Shown: piece by piece, positions 28,639 through 36,494 of the stretch | Position numbering within the stretch: the stretch's first letter is position 1 | How the letters are laid out: every line of letters begins with the position of its first letter | Source of the DNA: a virus | DNA: 63,343 nucleotides | Reading direction: 5' to 3' (one strand) | IMG/VR virus record: IMGVR_UViG_3300012927_000007 | Span: 1 to 63,343 of that record | Program-made: the position numbers and the translations under genes | Notes under the pieces: generated by a model | Told to the model about the DNA's origin: nothing | Database searches by the model: none | What the model saw: only the letters and a program-made list of their open reading frames with translations

Positions 28639-28983
28639 GTGGCACCGAGCAGTGACGCGCCCCGGCGGCACAACCGGTGTACCGAACCGACACATCAACG
28701 GTCGAAAACCAACGGCCGCTGTTTGGACTGCAAACGTGCGTGGCAAGCACGGTACATGAAGAGTAAACACGGTTCGGGTAGCGCTCCATCCCGCGCGGCG
28801 ACCTTCGAGGGTAACTCGTGTGCGGTGTGCAATAGTACCCAGCGTTACGCTTATAACAAGACTTGCGTCGCGTGCGCGCGTCGGCATTCCGTAGAAAGAA
28901 GCGCAGCCAGCAATGCGTACAATGTACCCGCGGTGTTTACCCGCTGGGTGACTGCGCCATTGCCGGAGTCGACGGGTGTTTAA
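28639..28983 (+). CDS. double zinc-motif protein, 114 aa
   Basis: Two short zinc modules in tandem: RCTEPTHQRSKTNGRCLDC with RAWQARYM after it, and CAVCNSTQRYAYNKTCVAC with a basic helix. The first matches the C-x5-H-x-R/S...N-g-x-C-x-x-C module often found next to HNH nucleases; no HNH residues are present. GTG 28639 is two bases after the previous stop. Confidence 0.6.
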   Translation: MAPSSDAPRRHNRCTEPTHQRSKTNGRCLDCKRAWQARYMKSKHGSGSAPSRAATFEGNSCAVCNSTQRYAYNKTCVACARRHSVERSAASNAYNVPAVFTRWVTAPLPESTGV

Positions 28984-29944
28984 AACCGGCTTCAGCAAGG
29001 TGAAAGCTTGGCGCAGTTGCAACAAGCGTTACGACTTCGCATACAACCGCAATCTGCAGGCCAAGCGCAAACCCGCTGCGATGTTCCGCGGTACCATCCT
29101 GCATGAGATGCTCGCTGCTCGGGACACGTATGGGTTCCCGGAAGAGGTGTTCCTCCAGTACGAAGACAAGTACGGACGGCTGTTCGAGGCGGAGCGCGAG
29201 TTCTACGGCGAGAATTTCCTGGACGACATTTGGCGCATCTATCGCGGCTACGTCCGAACGTACAAAAAGAGTGACTGGAAAGTCCTTGCAACGGAGGGGC
29301 TCGTCGAGATGCAGCTCACCCCGCAAGTCTGGTTCGAAGGGCATTACGACCTCCGCGTTGAGAGTGCTGGACGCCGTTGGCTTGTCGATCGTAAAACGCA
29401 TCGAGTACTACCCACCGCCGAGGAAAGGTTCAACAATTTCCAACTGCTCTTGTACGTGCACGCATGGAACCACGAGCACAGAGCCGCCGACCGCGTCGAC
29501 GGTATCATCTGGGACTACCTGCGCACCAAAGCACCCACCATCCCCGAAGTGCTCAAGAGCGGGCAACTGACCCGCCGCAAGGATCTCGACACGGATCTGT
29601 ACACGTACCACAAGGCGATCCGCGACAACGATCTAGACGCGGACGGCTACGATTATTACTTGCGGGAGCTGGAGAAACGCTCCACCGATCGGTTCTACCA
29701 GCGGGTGCCGCTGCCGGTGCCATCGAAGGAAATGACCCAAACGGTCGTACAGGAGTTCATCCACTCAGCAGAAGCGATTCGCACCGCGAAGCAGTTCCCG
29801 CGCAACATGACGTACACCTGTAACCGCTGCGAATTTTTCCGCTTGTGCAATGCCGAGTTGTCTGGTATTAACGCTAAATTCGTCGAGAAGAACGACTATG
29901 AACAACGCCCCCCGGACGAACGTGAGGTTGGTGAAGCGGCATAA
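28976..29944 (+). CDS. Cas4/RecB-like PD-(D/E)XK nuclease with Fe-S cysteines, 322 aa
   Basis: RecB-family nuclease core: GTILHEML (H43), GHYDLRV (D125), WLVDRKTHR (D138, K140), FQLLLYVHAW (Q156, Y160). An N-terminal Cys (C15 in AWRSCNKRY) plus three C-terminal Cys in TCNRCEFFRLC (C282, C285, C291) give the four-Cys iron-sulfur layout of Cas4, AddB and related 5'-3' exonucleases. It likely resects double-strand ends for the Sak4-like annealing or strand-exchange protein nearby. GTG 28976 overlaps the previous gene by eight bases. All catalytic positions are present. Confidence 0.85.
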   Translation: MFKTGFSKVKAWRSCNKRYDFAYNRNLQAKRKPAAMFRGTILHEMLAARDTYGFPEEVFLQYEDKYGRLFEAEREFYGENFLDDIWRIYRGYVRTYKKSDWKVLATEGLVEMQLTPQVWFEGHYDLRVESAGRRWLVDRKTHRVLPTAEERFNNFQLLLYVHAWNHEHRAADRVDGIIWDYLRTKAPTIPEVLKSGQLTRRKDLDTDLYTYHKAIRDNDLDADGYDYYLRELEKRSTDRFYQRVPLPVPSKEMTQTVVQEFIHSAEAIRTAKQFPRNMTYTCNRCEFFRLCNAELSGINAKFVEKNDYEQRPPDEREVGEAA

Positions 29945-30197
29945 CCCGCGCGTCGTGCACTGCAAGCGGGAGCCGTACGATGTGCTGATCGACCGCACCA
30001 CAGAGTGGGGAAACCCGTACGTGATTGGTCCAGACGGCGATCGTTCAGATGTGATCAGGAAATACCGTCAATGGATAGAAAGCTTTCCGCACAAAAAGCG
30101 CATCATTCGTGAGAAGCTGCGCGGTAAGGTGTTAGGATGCTGGTGCGCTCCGAGGGCCTGTCACGGCGACGTTTTACTAGAGATAGCGAACGAATGA
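29898..30197 (+). CDS. DUF4326 family protein, 99 aa
   Basis: Clear DUF4326 pattern: NVRLVKRHNPRVVHCKREPY, DRTTEWGNPYVIGPDGDR, DVIRKYRQWI, then LRGKVLGCWCAPRACHGDVL. Function of the family is not established; conserved Cys and His in CWCAPRACHGD suggest a metal or ligand site. ATG 29898 lies inside the 3' end of the nuclease gene, with a purine-rich GAGAAGAACGA before it; its stop overlaps the next ATG. Confidence 0.85.
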   Translation: MNNAPRTNVRLVKRHNPRVVHCKREPYDVLIDRTTEWGNPYVIGPDGDRSDVIRKYRQWIESFPHKKRIIREKLRGKVLGCWCAPRACHGDVLLEIANE

Positions 30198-30544
30198 GCA
30201 ACGTGAAGAAGACGCGCTCGAAACCGAAGCGGGGTAAACCCAAACGCAACGTGCGGTTGGTAATCCCAAAGAAGGTACTCACTGAGGTTTTACACCGACT
30301 GTTTCAAATAGAGATGGTTACATCTAACATCGCTAATGAGTTGTATAAGCGGGAGTACCGTAGGGTATGGATGTTCGTACACAAAGGTGGAAACGACGGA
30401 CAGTCCTTAGGAGCTGAGCGCGTAATAGGTATCTCAGAAGCTAACTGTTGGGATAATGCACTTACGTTTTTCGGTGAAAATTACACCAAAGAAAACCTAC
30501 GTCAACAAGGTTGGTGCCCTGTGCCAGTGACTGTATTACTATGA
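30194..30544 (+). CDS. hypothetical protein, AT-rich gene, 116 aa
   Basis: A Lys-rich tail (KTRSKPKRGKPKRNVRLVIP) followed by a mixed alpha/beta part (IANELYKREYRRVWMFVHKG, ISEANCWDNALTFFGENYT). No family recognised. The base composition and codon use are visibly more AT-rich than neighbours, which hints at recent acquisition. ATG 30194 overlaps the previous stop (ATGA). Confidence 0.55.
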   Translation: MSNVKKTRSKPKRGKPKRNVRLVIPKKVLTEVLHRLFQIEMVTSNIANELYKREYRRVWMFVHKGGNDGQSLGAERVIGISEANCWDNALTFFGENYTKENLRQQGWCPVPVTVLL

Positions 30545-31332
30545 AGAAAATAACGCGCCCGGCCCGCTCCATCGAGAGTCGCATCAAGCCGCTCAATGAG
30601 GTAGAGCGCCACGTCGCTATGTTGTGCTACGGCGACCAGAAAACTGGCAAGACGGTATTCGCGTGCTCCTTCCCCAAGCCGCTCCTGCTGATCGATATCA
30701 TGGAGCGCGGTACCGATTCCGTTATTGACGTCGACAGCGTCGATGTAGTACCCGCCGAGAGCACCCAGGATATGGAGGATCTCTACTGGATGCTGGAGAG
30801 CAAAACCAAGTACAAGTCCGTAGTGCTGGACCAGATGACCGGCTTGAGCGCGCTCGTCATCCGCGAGATGAAGGCTAAGAAGAACCAGCGCCCCGACGAT
30901 GTGTTCTCACAGCGCTCGTACGGCCAGCTCGGCGGGTGGATGCAGCAGTGGATCTTGAATTACAGCCTTCTGGTCGACAAAGGCTACGACGTCTGTTTCC
31001 TGTCGCACCAGAAGCGCATCGAGCCCCAGGACGAGGACGACGATCGACTGGCGCCTGAGATCACCGCAGCCCTTACCGCCTCCGTCACGAATTTCCTGCT
31101 GGGTGCGGTGTCGGTGATCGGGAACCAGTTCATTCGCGAGTCGTACGACAAAAAGACGAAGGAGACCGAGATGCAACACTGCATGCGTCTGGTCAGCGGC
31201 TTCTATCGCTGCGGCATCAGACGCCCTGTGTCCGCAGGCCCGGTGCCGGAGTACATCGTCAACCCGACGTACGACAAAATTCTGAAACTGTCCAAAGGCG
31301 AGTCGCTGGCTCGCAAGGTCAAAAAACTATGA
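30541..31332 (+). CDS. Sak4-like RecA-fold ATPase, 263 aa
   Basis: Walker A GDQKTGKT at 31-38 with VAMLCYG before it, a Walker B-like strand KYKSVVLDQMTG, and VCFLSHQKRI as the third conserved strand. This is the phage AAA_24/Sak4 layout. Sak4 proteins are Rad51-like and assist annealing or recombination, usually next to an SSB-like gene. Here the SSB-like gene (31613..32389) is two genes on, and a Cas4-like nuclease lies upstream, so a recombination module is likely. ATG 30541 overlaps the previous stop (ATGA). Confidence 0.75.
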   Translation: MKKITRPARSIESRIKPLNEVERHVAMLCYGDQKTGKTVFACSFPKPLLLIDIMERGTDSVIDVDSVDVVPAESTQDMEDLYWMLESKTKYKSVVLDQMTGLSALVIREMKAKKNQRPDDVFSQRSYGQLGGWMQQWILNYSLLVDKGYDVCFLSHQKRIEPQDEDDDRLAPEITAALTASVTNFLLGAVSVIGNQFIRESYDKKTKETEMQHCMRLVSGFYRCGIRRPVSAGPVPEYIVNPTYDKILKLSKGESLARKVKKL

Positions 31333-31574
31333 GTAACGCTATCAAAGTCGTCGTCCTCGGGGACGTCGTATTGCCGCTCGTACGCGTCATGCTGGAAGAA
31401 GACTTGACTTGGTACCAGCGCGAGGAAATTTCCCGCGCCATCGACGCGTGCCGGCGCCAGTGGGTCGAGATGGGCAAAGCGCAGCAAATAGTGAAGCAAC
31501 AAAACATGCAATCACAGGGGCTTGCGGGTGTCCAGCTACCACAGGGCAACGCCCCAGCCGTTCGCGGCTACTAA
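31329..31574 (+). CDS. hypothetical protein, 81 aa
   Basis: ATG 31329 overlaps the Sak4 stop (ATGA). A beta strand (AIKVVVLGDVVLPLVRVML) leads into helices (YQREEISRAIDACRRQWVEM) and a Gln-rich tail. It sits between the Sak4-like and SSB-like genes and may work with them. Family unknown. Confidence 0.6.
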   Translation: MSNAIKVVVLGDVVLPLVRVMLEEDLTWYQREEISRAIDACRRQWVEMGKAQQIVKQQNMQSQGLAGVQLPQGNAPAVRGY

Positions 31575-31612
31575 TTTTTGTTCGAACATAACGCACGAGG
31601 AGCAACTAGCAC

Positions 31613-32389
31613 ATGGCACGACCCGCAAAAACAACCCGCCGCAAAGGCAACGTGATCTCGATCGACTTCACCGGGGTCAAATCCGGCGGCCTCGCAATCC
31701 CCGATGGACGCTACGCGGCTAAGATCATCGCAGTGGAGCAGAAGGAGGGCAAGGAGTCTGGCGAACCGTACCTAGACCTGACGTGGGAAATAACGTCCAA
31801 AAAGTGCAACAGTCGCGAAGTACGATTCGACAACTACTCGCAACAGCCGCAGGCGCTCTGGCGTCTCAAAGGCCTGTTGGAGGCGCTGGAAATCGAAGTT
31901 CCGGACGGGGAACAAGACATCGATTTCGACGAGATCATCTCGGACGAGACCGAATGTATCATTGAGTTGACCGGCGAAAAGAACAACGAGGGCAAGACTT
32001 ACGCTCGCGTCACCGGGCACGCACCTCTGTCGGATGGCGGCACGGTTGACGACGGAGAAGAGGACGACGAGAAGCCGGCGCGCAAAAAGCCCGCGAAGGA
32101 CGAAGAGGAAGACGAGCGCCCCACGCGTCGCAAGCCGACCAAAGACGAAGAAGAGGAAGACGAGCCGCCGAAGCGTCGTGGCAAGAAAGATGCCGACGAG
32201 GAAGAGGAGGATGACGACAAGCCGTCAAGCAAAAAGGTCAAGAAGGGCGCTAAGGTGAAATTCAAGGACGAGAAAAACAAGCTCACCAAGGGCACCATCG
32301 AGAGCATCGACGGGGACACCGCAACGGTGGTGACGGCAGACGACGAGACGTACGAAATTGATTTGGATGAGTTAACCGTCATCAGTTGA
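31613..32389 (+). CDS. SSB-like (DUF669-type) protein with acidic linker and KOW-like tail, 258 aa
   Basis: Residues 1-130 match the phage single-strand-binding-like family often called DUF669: IPDGRYAAKIIAVEQKEGKE, YLDLTWEITS, NYSQQPQALWRLKGLLEALE, VPDGEQDIDFDE and a closing beta strand. Residues about 140-210 form a repetitive charged linker of Asp/Glu and Lys/Pro blocks (PARKKPAKDEEEDERP and variants). The C-terminus (about 213-258) looks like a KOW/SH3-like barrel (KGAKVKFKDEKNKLTKGTIE). ATG 31613 follows GAGGAGCAAC by a few bases. The acidic linker could bind partner proteins, as the SSB acidic tail does. Confidence 0.7.
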   Translation: MARPAKTTRRKGNVISIDFTGVKSGGLAIPDGRYAAKIIAVEQKEGKESGEPYLDLTWEITSKKCNSREVRFDNYSQQPQALWRLKGLLEALEIEVPDGEQDIDFDEIISDETECIIELTGEKNNEGKTYARVTGHAPLSDGGTVDDGEEDDEKPARKKPAKDEEEDERPTRRKPTKDEEEEDEPPKRRGKKDADEEEEDDDKPSSKKVKKGAKVKFKDEKNKLTKGTIESIDGDTATVVTADDETYEIDLDELTVIS

Positions 32390-32403
32390 TCGTCCGACTT
32401 GAG

Positions 32404-32475
32404 TCCCGCCCGCGCGCCTGAATGACCCTGGACCATGGCTACGAGTTGTGGCAGGGGCACGTAGGGCGCGCGGGT
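32404..32475. other. structured intergenic element (nested inverted repeats)
   Basis: A 10 bp perfect outer stem CCCGCGCGCC/GGCGCGCGGG (32409-32418 with 32465-32474) encloses a second stem CCCTG/CAGGG (32426-32430 with 32452-32456) and a CCA/TGG inner stem. The 105-base gap between the SSB-like and Lar-like genes holds little else; a 20-codon frame (ATG 32422) runs through it without a Shine-Dalgarno. No U-run, so a small structured RNA, a pause site or a protein site is possible. Confidence 0.45.
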
Positions 32476-32494
32476 ATGGGCTGAGTAACTCAAA

Positions 32495-32734
32495 ATGCCA
32501 AGACACTTTCCGTCGAACGGCCCCTATCTCGATCAACTTGGGGTACAAAAAGAGCACGCCAAGCCGTGCCCGTATTGTGGTGCTTTATGGACTTCTCTAA
32601 CAGTAGAACCCGGGGGGTACATTCACTGTACTGCGTGCGGCGCAGACGGCCCTGAGGTAGATACAAATCGTATGGACGTGCGCGACACGCTAGAGAGAGC
32701 GTTGCTCGCTTGGAATAGACGATACATCGCGTGA
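32495..32734 (+). CDS. Lar-like restriction alleviation protein, 79 aa
   Basis: Zinc-ribbon layout of the Lar family: AKPCPYCGALWTSL, then GYIHCTACGADGPEVD and LERALLAWNRRY, matching P-C-P-F/Y-C-G ... V/H-C-x-x-C-G-A-x-G-P ... A-x-x-x-W-N-R. Rac Lar modulates EcoKI-type restriction; related proteins are common in phages and may protect incoming DNA. Early right-arm expression fits. ATG 32495 has no strong Shine-Dalgarno. Which restriction system it would affect is unknown. Confidence 0.8.
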   Translation: MPRHFPSNGPYLDQLGVQKEHAKPCPYCGALWTSLTVEPGGYIHCTACGADGPEVDTNRMDVRDTLERALLAWNRRYIA

Positions 32735-34092
32735 AGCCCCGCCCATACCAAAAAGAAGCGAAGAACAAGGCTCTCCCCCTAATGCGGGACGGCGGCGGCT
32801 TTGGCCTGTGGCTCGAACAGAGAACCGGCAAGACGTTAACCGCACTGATGATTATAGACGAGCTGCAACCCGCGCACCTGTGGGTCATCTGCCCCAAGGC
32901 CGGAGGTGCCGCGCCGGAGGTATGGTGGCGCGAGATCGGGCGTTGGATGAAATTGCACCACGGGCTGGACGACACCCAGATTCGCGTGATGAATTACGAA
33001 TGGTGGGTGAGCAAGCGCCGCACGTTGTACGCGGAGGCTAAGACGCTGCGCGACCTCATGGTAATCTGCGACGAGTCGCATTACATCAAATCCCGAGGTG
33101 CGGCGCGCTCGCGCGTCGTACGGCGGTTGGGGCGTCTCGCTCGCTGGCGACTGGCGCTTACCGGGACACCAATCGCGCAGGGCCTGCAAGATGCGTGGTC
33201 CCAATTTGATTTCATCGACCCCGCCATTTTCGGGGTGTTCGACAACACGTACGAGGACCCCAAGACTAAAAAAATCCTGTTGGAGGAGGGTTTCGAGGGG
33301 CGCTATCTCATCCGCGGTGGGTACCAGAAGCACGACGTCGTTGGTTTTCGCCACGAAGAGGAGTTTTACGAGAAATTCCACGCCCATTCGTACCGCAAGA
33401 CGCTGCGCGAGGCGCGCGATACTCCGCTGATGATCAAGTACACCCAGGTACCCGTCGAATTAGAGAAGGACACCCGCACTGCCTACGAGGAGTTGAAGCT
33501 GGATCTTGTAACGGAAATCAACAAAAAGAAGATCCACGTCAAGAGCGTCCTCGCCAGCCTCATCAAACTGCAGCAGGTGACCGGCGGTAGTGTGTTGATG
33601 GCTGCGGAGGAAGAAGGCGCTAAACCTGAATTGGTGGATATCAGCCGCGAGAAGCTCAAAAAGCTCAGCGGGCTCGTGCGCCAGATCGAAGAGAAACACC
33701 CGGGCAGGTTCATCGTGATTGCGCGGTTCATACATGAAATCGACCGCATCGCTAAAACGCTGCGCAAGATGGGGTATAGCGTTGCGGTCGTGCGCGGCGG
33801 AGAGCCGTACGATGGCAAGTTCCGTGAGGATTGCATCGTCATGCAGATCCAGGCGGGTATCGCTGTTGATATGTCCCAAGCGGACAGCATCATCTTTTTC
33901 AGCATCGATTTCAGTGTCATAAATTTCGAGCAGGCAAGGTTTAGAATCCTAGATTTCAATAAACCTGTCGGTCACTATTATTTCCTGACCTCTACCGACA
34001 CTATAGATGTTGACGTGTACACTGCAGTTACGCGTAAAAAAAAGCTGCTTACCCTGGTATGTGATACCTATCGGGGATCGTGTGAAGTTTGA
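32731..34092 (+). CDS. SNF2/DEAD-like helicase, 453 aa
   Basis: Superfamily 2 motifs: Q-motif-like RPYQKEA, motif I LWLEQRTGKT (29-35), Ia-like WVICPKAG, motif II VICDESH (114-117), motif III ALTGTP, then a second RecA-like half with RFIVIARFIHEIDRIAK, AGIAVDMSQAD and FEQARFRILDFNKP near motif VI. GTG 32731 overlaps the Lar stop (GTGA). Its 3' end overlaps the HNH gene start by 11 bases; the helicase C-terminus looks intact. Likely works in replication or recombination. Confidence 0.88.
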   Translation: MKPRPYQKEAKNKALPLMRDGGGFGLWLEQRTGKTLTALMIIDELQPAHLWVICPKAGGAAPEVWWREIGRWMKLHHGLDDTQIRVMNYEWWVSKRRTLYAEAKTLRDLMVICDESHYIKSRGAARSRVVRRLGRLARWRLALTGTPIAQGLQDAWSQFDFIDPAIFGVFDNTYEDPKTKKILLEEGFEGRYLIRGGYQKHDVVGFRHEEEFYEKFHAHSYRKTLREARDTPLMIKYTQVPVELEKDTRTAYEELKLDLVTEINKKKIHVKSVLASLIKLQQVTGGSVLMAAEEEGAKPELVDISREKLKKLSGLVRQIEEKHPGRFIVIARFIHEIDRIAKTLRKMGYSVAVVRGGEPYDGKFREDCIVMQIQAGIAVDMSQADSIIFFSIDFSVINFEQARFRILDFNKPVGHYYFLTSTDTIDVDVYTAVTRKKKLLTLVCDTYRGSCEV

Positions 34093-34534
34093 TCGTAGAG
34101 TATTCTTGAAGAAGGTTGCCCGCACCGAAACTTGTTGGCTGTGGGCGGCTAAGGCGCACAACCTTAAAGGGTACGGCGTGTGTAGGATAAATAAACGCAA
34201 CTATCTGGCTCATCGGGTAGCTTGGACGATTTTTCGTGGCGCGATACCTGCAGGGCTTTGTGTACTACACCGCTGCGATACACCCGGCTGTGTTAGGCCG
34301 ACTCACTTATTTATTGGTACGCAAGCAGATAACTTAGCTGACATGCGTAAAAAGCGACGACATCAGTACGGAGAAAACCACTCCGGTGCTCGGCTAACTA
34401 AAGAATTGATACCTAAAATACGCGCAGCATACGACGCAGGACAAAACCGTGAACGTATCGCTACCAAGTTCGGGGTCTCTAGGGGTGCGGTACTTGGAAT
34501 AGGCCGGCGAGTAACTTGGAAACATGTGCTATAA
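34082..34534 (+). CDS. HNH homing endonuclease, 150 aa
   Basis: HNH_3-type core CWLWAAKAHNLKGYGVC, LAHRVAWTIFRGAIPAG, VLHRCDTPGCVRPTHLFIGT and DNLADMRKKR, then a C-terminal helix-turn-helix (IRAAYDAGQNRERIATKFGV and SRGAVLGIG). These free-standing enzymes cut target genes and spread by repair. GTG 34082 has GGGG upstream and overlaps the helicase stop. The gene is AT-richer than its neighbours, which fits recent insertion. A paralogue sits at 55287..55763. Confidence 0.9.
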   Translation: MKFDRRVFLKKVARTETCWLWAAKAHNLKGYGVCRINKRNYLAHRVAWTIFRGAIPAGLCVLHRCDTPGCVRPTHLFIGTQADNLADMRKKRRHQYGENHSGARLTKELIPKIRAAYDAGQNRERIATKFGVSRGAVLGIGRRVTWKHVL

Positions 34535-34570
34535 TTAACGCTATTGCTACGTAGACCGAACGAGGACGAA

Positions 34571-35005
34571 ATGACCGAGATACCCCGATATCGCATCGAC
34601 GCAGAAGATGCCGATACCCTCTATGTGTCAAACAATGGCCCCCTGTGCAAGTGGGCCGACGTCGAAGCGCTCCAAAAAGCGTTGCAGGAAATGACTGCCC
34701 AAGCTCTTGCTGCTGTGTGGCTGATTCCCGACGACGAGACGCCCATCACTCTGCGCAACTTGCGCGCGGAGGCGCGCAGGGTGTTCATGGGCAAGGACAA
34801 ACAAATTATCGCTAAACTGCAGGACGAATTGGGCAACTCACAGGAAACTAACGCAACGTTGCGTCAGCAAAACCAAGCTTTGCCGCCTAGCATCGGTAGC
34901 GTGTACGTACGGGATCGCAAGCACAACTTGGACACGCTATTGCGTATTTTCGAGATCCGGCACGACTCCGGAGGTAACGTGCACATCGGGGTGTATCTAC
35001 CGTGA
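34571..35005 (+). CDS. hypothetical protein with coiled coil, 144 aa
   Basis: Opens PRYRIDAEDADTLYVSNNGP, then helices ADVEALQKALQEMTAQALAA and a coiled coil KDKQIIAKLQDELGNSQETN, with a beta-rich end (VYVRDRKHNLDTLLRIFEIR). ATG 34571 has GAGGACGAA just upstream; an earlier in-frame start at 34544 is less likely. Function unknown. Confidence 0.6.
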   Translation: MTEIPRYRIDAEDADTLYVSNNGPLCKWADVEALQKALQEMTAQALAAVWLIPDDETPITLRNLRAEARRVFMGKDKQIIAKLQDELGNSQETNATLRQQNQALPPSIGSVYVRDRKHNLDTLLRIFEIRHDSGGNVHIGVYLP

Positions 35006-35355
35006 CGGTGCGCAAATTGCCAAAGCAGCCCACTGGAAACAAGCTATTGACTCGTGAGGAGGTCAAGCAGTACGAACGCGCGTTTTATGGTCCACTGCCG
35101 GATGAGCCTCCCGTAAAAGAGCCGAAGAAGGCGCCGCGTCGCAAAGAAACACTCGCGTACGCCCTTGTGAAGCCACAAACGCCGGAGGGCTTCGTGACGC
35201 TGCCCCAGCTCGCCGCCGAGCGTGGTATGCAACCCCAGCTCGCGCGCATCTGGATCAAAAACGCAAATCTCAAGAAGCCCGGTACGCGTTGGCAATGGCC
35301 GAAGGGCTCCCCCTCTTTGAAGCGCGCACGCAAAGTGTTAGGTCTACCCGCATGA
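35002..35355 (+). CDS. hypothetical DNA-binding-like protein, 117 aa
   Basis: GTG 35002 overlaps the previous stop (GTGA). Lys/Pro-rich first half, then GFVTLPQLAAERGMQPQLAR and IWIKNANLKKPGTRWQWPKG, a helix-turn-helix-like order with a wing-like strand. It may be a small DNA-binding adaptor. No family assigned. Confidence 0.6.
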   Translation: MTVRKLPKQPTGNKLLTREEVKQYERAFYGPLPDEPPVKEPKKAPRRKETLAYALVKPQTPEGFVTLPQLAAERGMQPQLARIWIKNANLKKPGTRWQWPKGSPSLKRARKVLGLPA

Positions 35356-35585
35356 AAAAGCAACCCAAAATAGAACAAAAACCCGCCCCCAACGATTTCG
35401 CCCGCATCGCGGAATCAATTGGGCGCATCTCTGACACCGGTAAGGCTCTACGCGCCTCCGGGTTGACCCGAGATGCGACGATTGTGCTCCTCAAGCACGC
35501 GACGGGCATCCCCATGAAGGACATAGGCGCGGTGTTGAACGCGGTTGAGGATCTACGTCGTTGGTGCTTGAGTCAGCGACCGTGA
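35352..35585 (+). CDS. hypothetical helical protein, 77 aa
   Basis: ATG 35352 overlaps the previous stop (ATGA). Helices: FARIAESIGRISDTGKALRA, LTRDATIVLLKHATGIPMKD, IGAVLNAVEDLRRWCL. The second and third resemble a HTH. No family assigned. Confidence 0.6.
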   Translation: MKKQPKIEQKPAPNDFARIAESIGRISDTGKALRASGLTRDATIVLLKHATGIPMKDIGAVLNAVEDLRRWCLSQRP

Positions 35586-36034
35586 GTGAGGCATCCTTCT
35601 GGCGGTACCTGTCGAAGCTGCTGCCCCCGGACGGGCACTTCACAAGAATTGAGTCGCACGACACCGCAGCCGGATTTCCCGATGTGCACTTCACCCTCAA
35701 CGGCAATTCCGGCACCATCGAGTTGAAGGACGCCAAACGCCCCGGAGCCAAGTACCCGTTCAAAGGGGAAAGCGGGTTACGGCGTAGTCAAATAGTATGG
35801 ATGATGGAGGAGATTGACACGGCCCAGGGGCGGGTGCTACTCGCGCTCCAGTGCGGCGACCGCGTGTACCTGCTGAATGCGGATCTGTACTACGACAAGC
35901 TGCACCGCATGACCGAGGAAGACATTGCGCGCGTCGCATGGGTAAAGTGGAAAAAGGGCGCCAAGCGGAGTAAATCGGAAGACAACGAGTGGCCCCTGGA
36001 CAACCAACTACGCGACATGTTAGAGCAACTGTGA
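35582..36034 (+). CDS. PD-(D/E)XK nuclease-like protein, 150 aa
   Basis: Endonuclease core: IESHDTAAGFPDVHFTLNGN with the Asp in FPD, GTIELKDAKR with E-x-K, and GLRRSQIVWM with conserved Arg and Gln. This order (E...PD...ExK...RxxQ) is that of Holliday-junction-resolvase-like and VRR-NUC enzymes. It may resolve recombination intermediates before packaging. GTG 35582 overlaps the previous stop (GTGA). Exact subfamily open. Confidence 0.72.
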   Translation: MSEASFWRYLSKLLPPDGHFTRIESHDTAAGFPDVHFTLNGNSGTIELKDAKRPGAKYPFKGESGLRRSQIVWMMEEIDTAQGRVLLALQCGDRVYLLNADLYYDKLHRMTEEDIARVAWVKWKKGAKRSKSEDNEWPLDNQLRDMLEQL

Positions 36035-36276
36035 ACCTCTTTGTGATACCCCGCGCCGTTTTTACCCCGTTCGAGTGGGACGGGCGCAAGTGGATCAAGC
36101 GGGATGACCTGCCGCGCTTCCGTGAGCCTGAGGAGGCCGTACAGTATGGGTATGACCACCCAGAGATCAACTATCGCGACGGCAAACAAGTGTTCCTGCA
36201 ATGGCAGGAGCGCGATGAGAAGGTATTCATAAACGAATTCCTGCAGGGCGTTGGGCAACTCAAGGTGCTTCTATGA
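36031..36276 (+). CDS. hypothetical protein, 81 aa
   Basis: GTG 36031 overlaps the nuclease stop (GTGA). Beta-rich: LFVIPRAVFTPFEWDGRKWI, a helix EPEEAVQYGYDHP, and KQVFLQWQERDEKVFINEFL. No family recognised. Confidence 0.6.
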   Translation: MNLFVIPRAVFTPFEWDGRKWIKRDDLPRFREPEEAVQYGYDHPEINYRDGKQVFLQWQERDEKVFINEFLQGVGQLKVLL

Positions 36277-36494
36277 CATCGGAACGGCGTTGCAAGCACC
36301 CAAATGCGCGTGTCATCGAGTTGCGGGGCAACACGGCCACCATCCGGTGCGAGGACTGCGGTCCATTAGAGCTTTATGCGCCGATCCGGCCTTGGATCTC
36401 AAACCACGCCTGCCGGCGTGTCCACAAGGCGCCGAAGTGGGCACAGAAACTCATCGATGCGGAAGTGGCTAAACAGCAGGCGGTGACCTCGTGA
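36273..36494 (+). CDS. hypothetical protein with Cys motifs, 73 aa
   Basis: RCKHPNARVIELRGNTATIR and CEDCG give a C/H zinc ribbon; another Cys in ACRRVH. It resembles a recurrent small phage zinc ribbon. ATG 36273 overlaps the previous stop (ATGA). Confidence 0.6.
   Translation: MTSERRCKHPNARVIELRGNTATIRCEDCGPLELYAPIRPWISNHACRRVHKAPKWAQKLIDAEVAKQQAVTS

Noticed and set aside
29898-30197. ADP-ribosyl hydrolase (macro/NADAR) reading for DUF4326
   Set aside because: No macrodomain or NADAR motif is visible; the CWCAPRACHGD pattern is that of DUF4326 itself.
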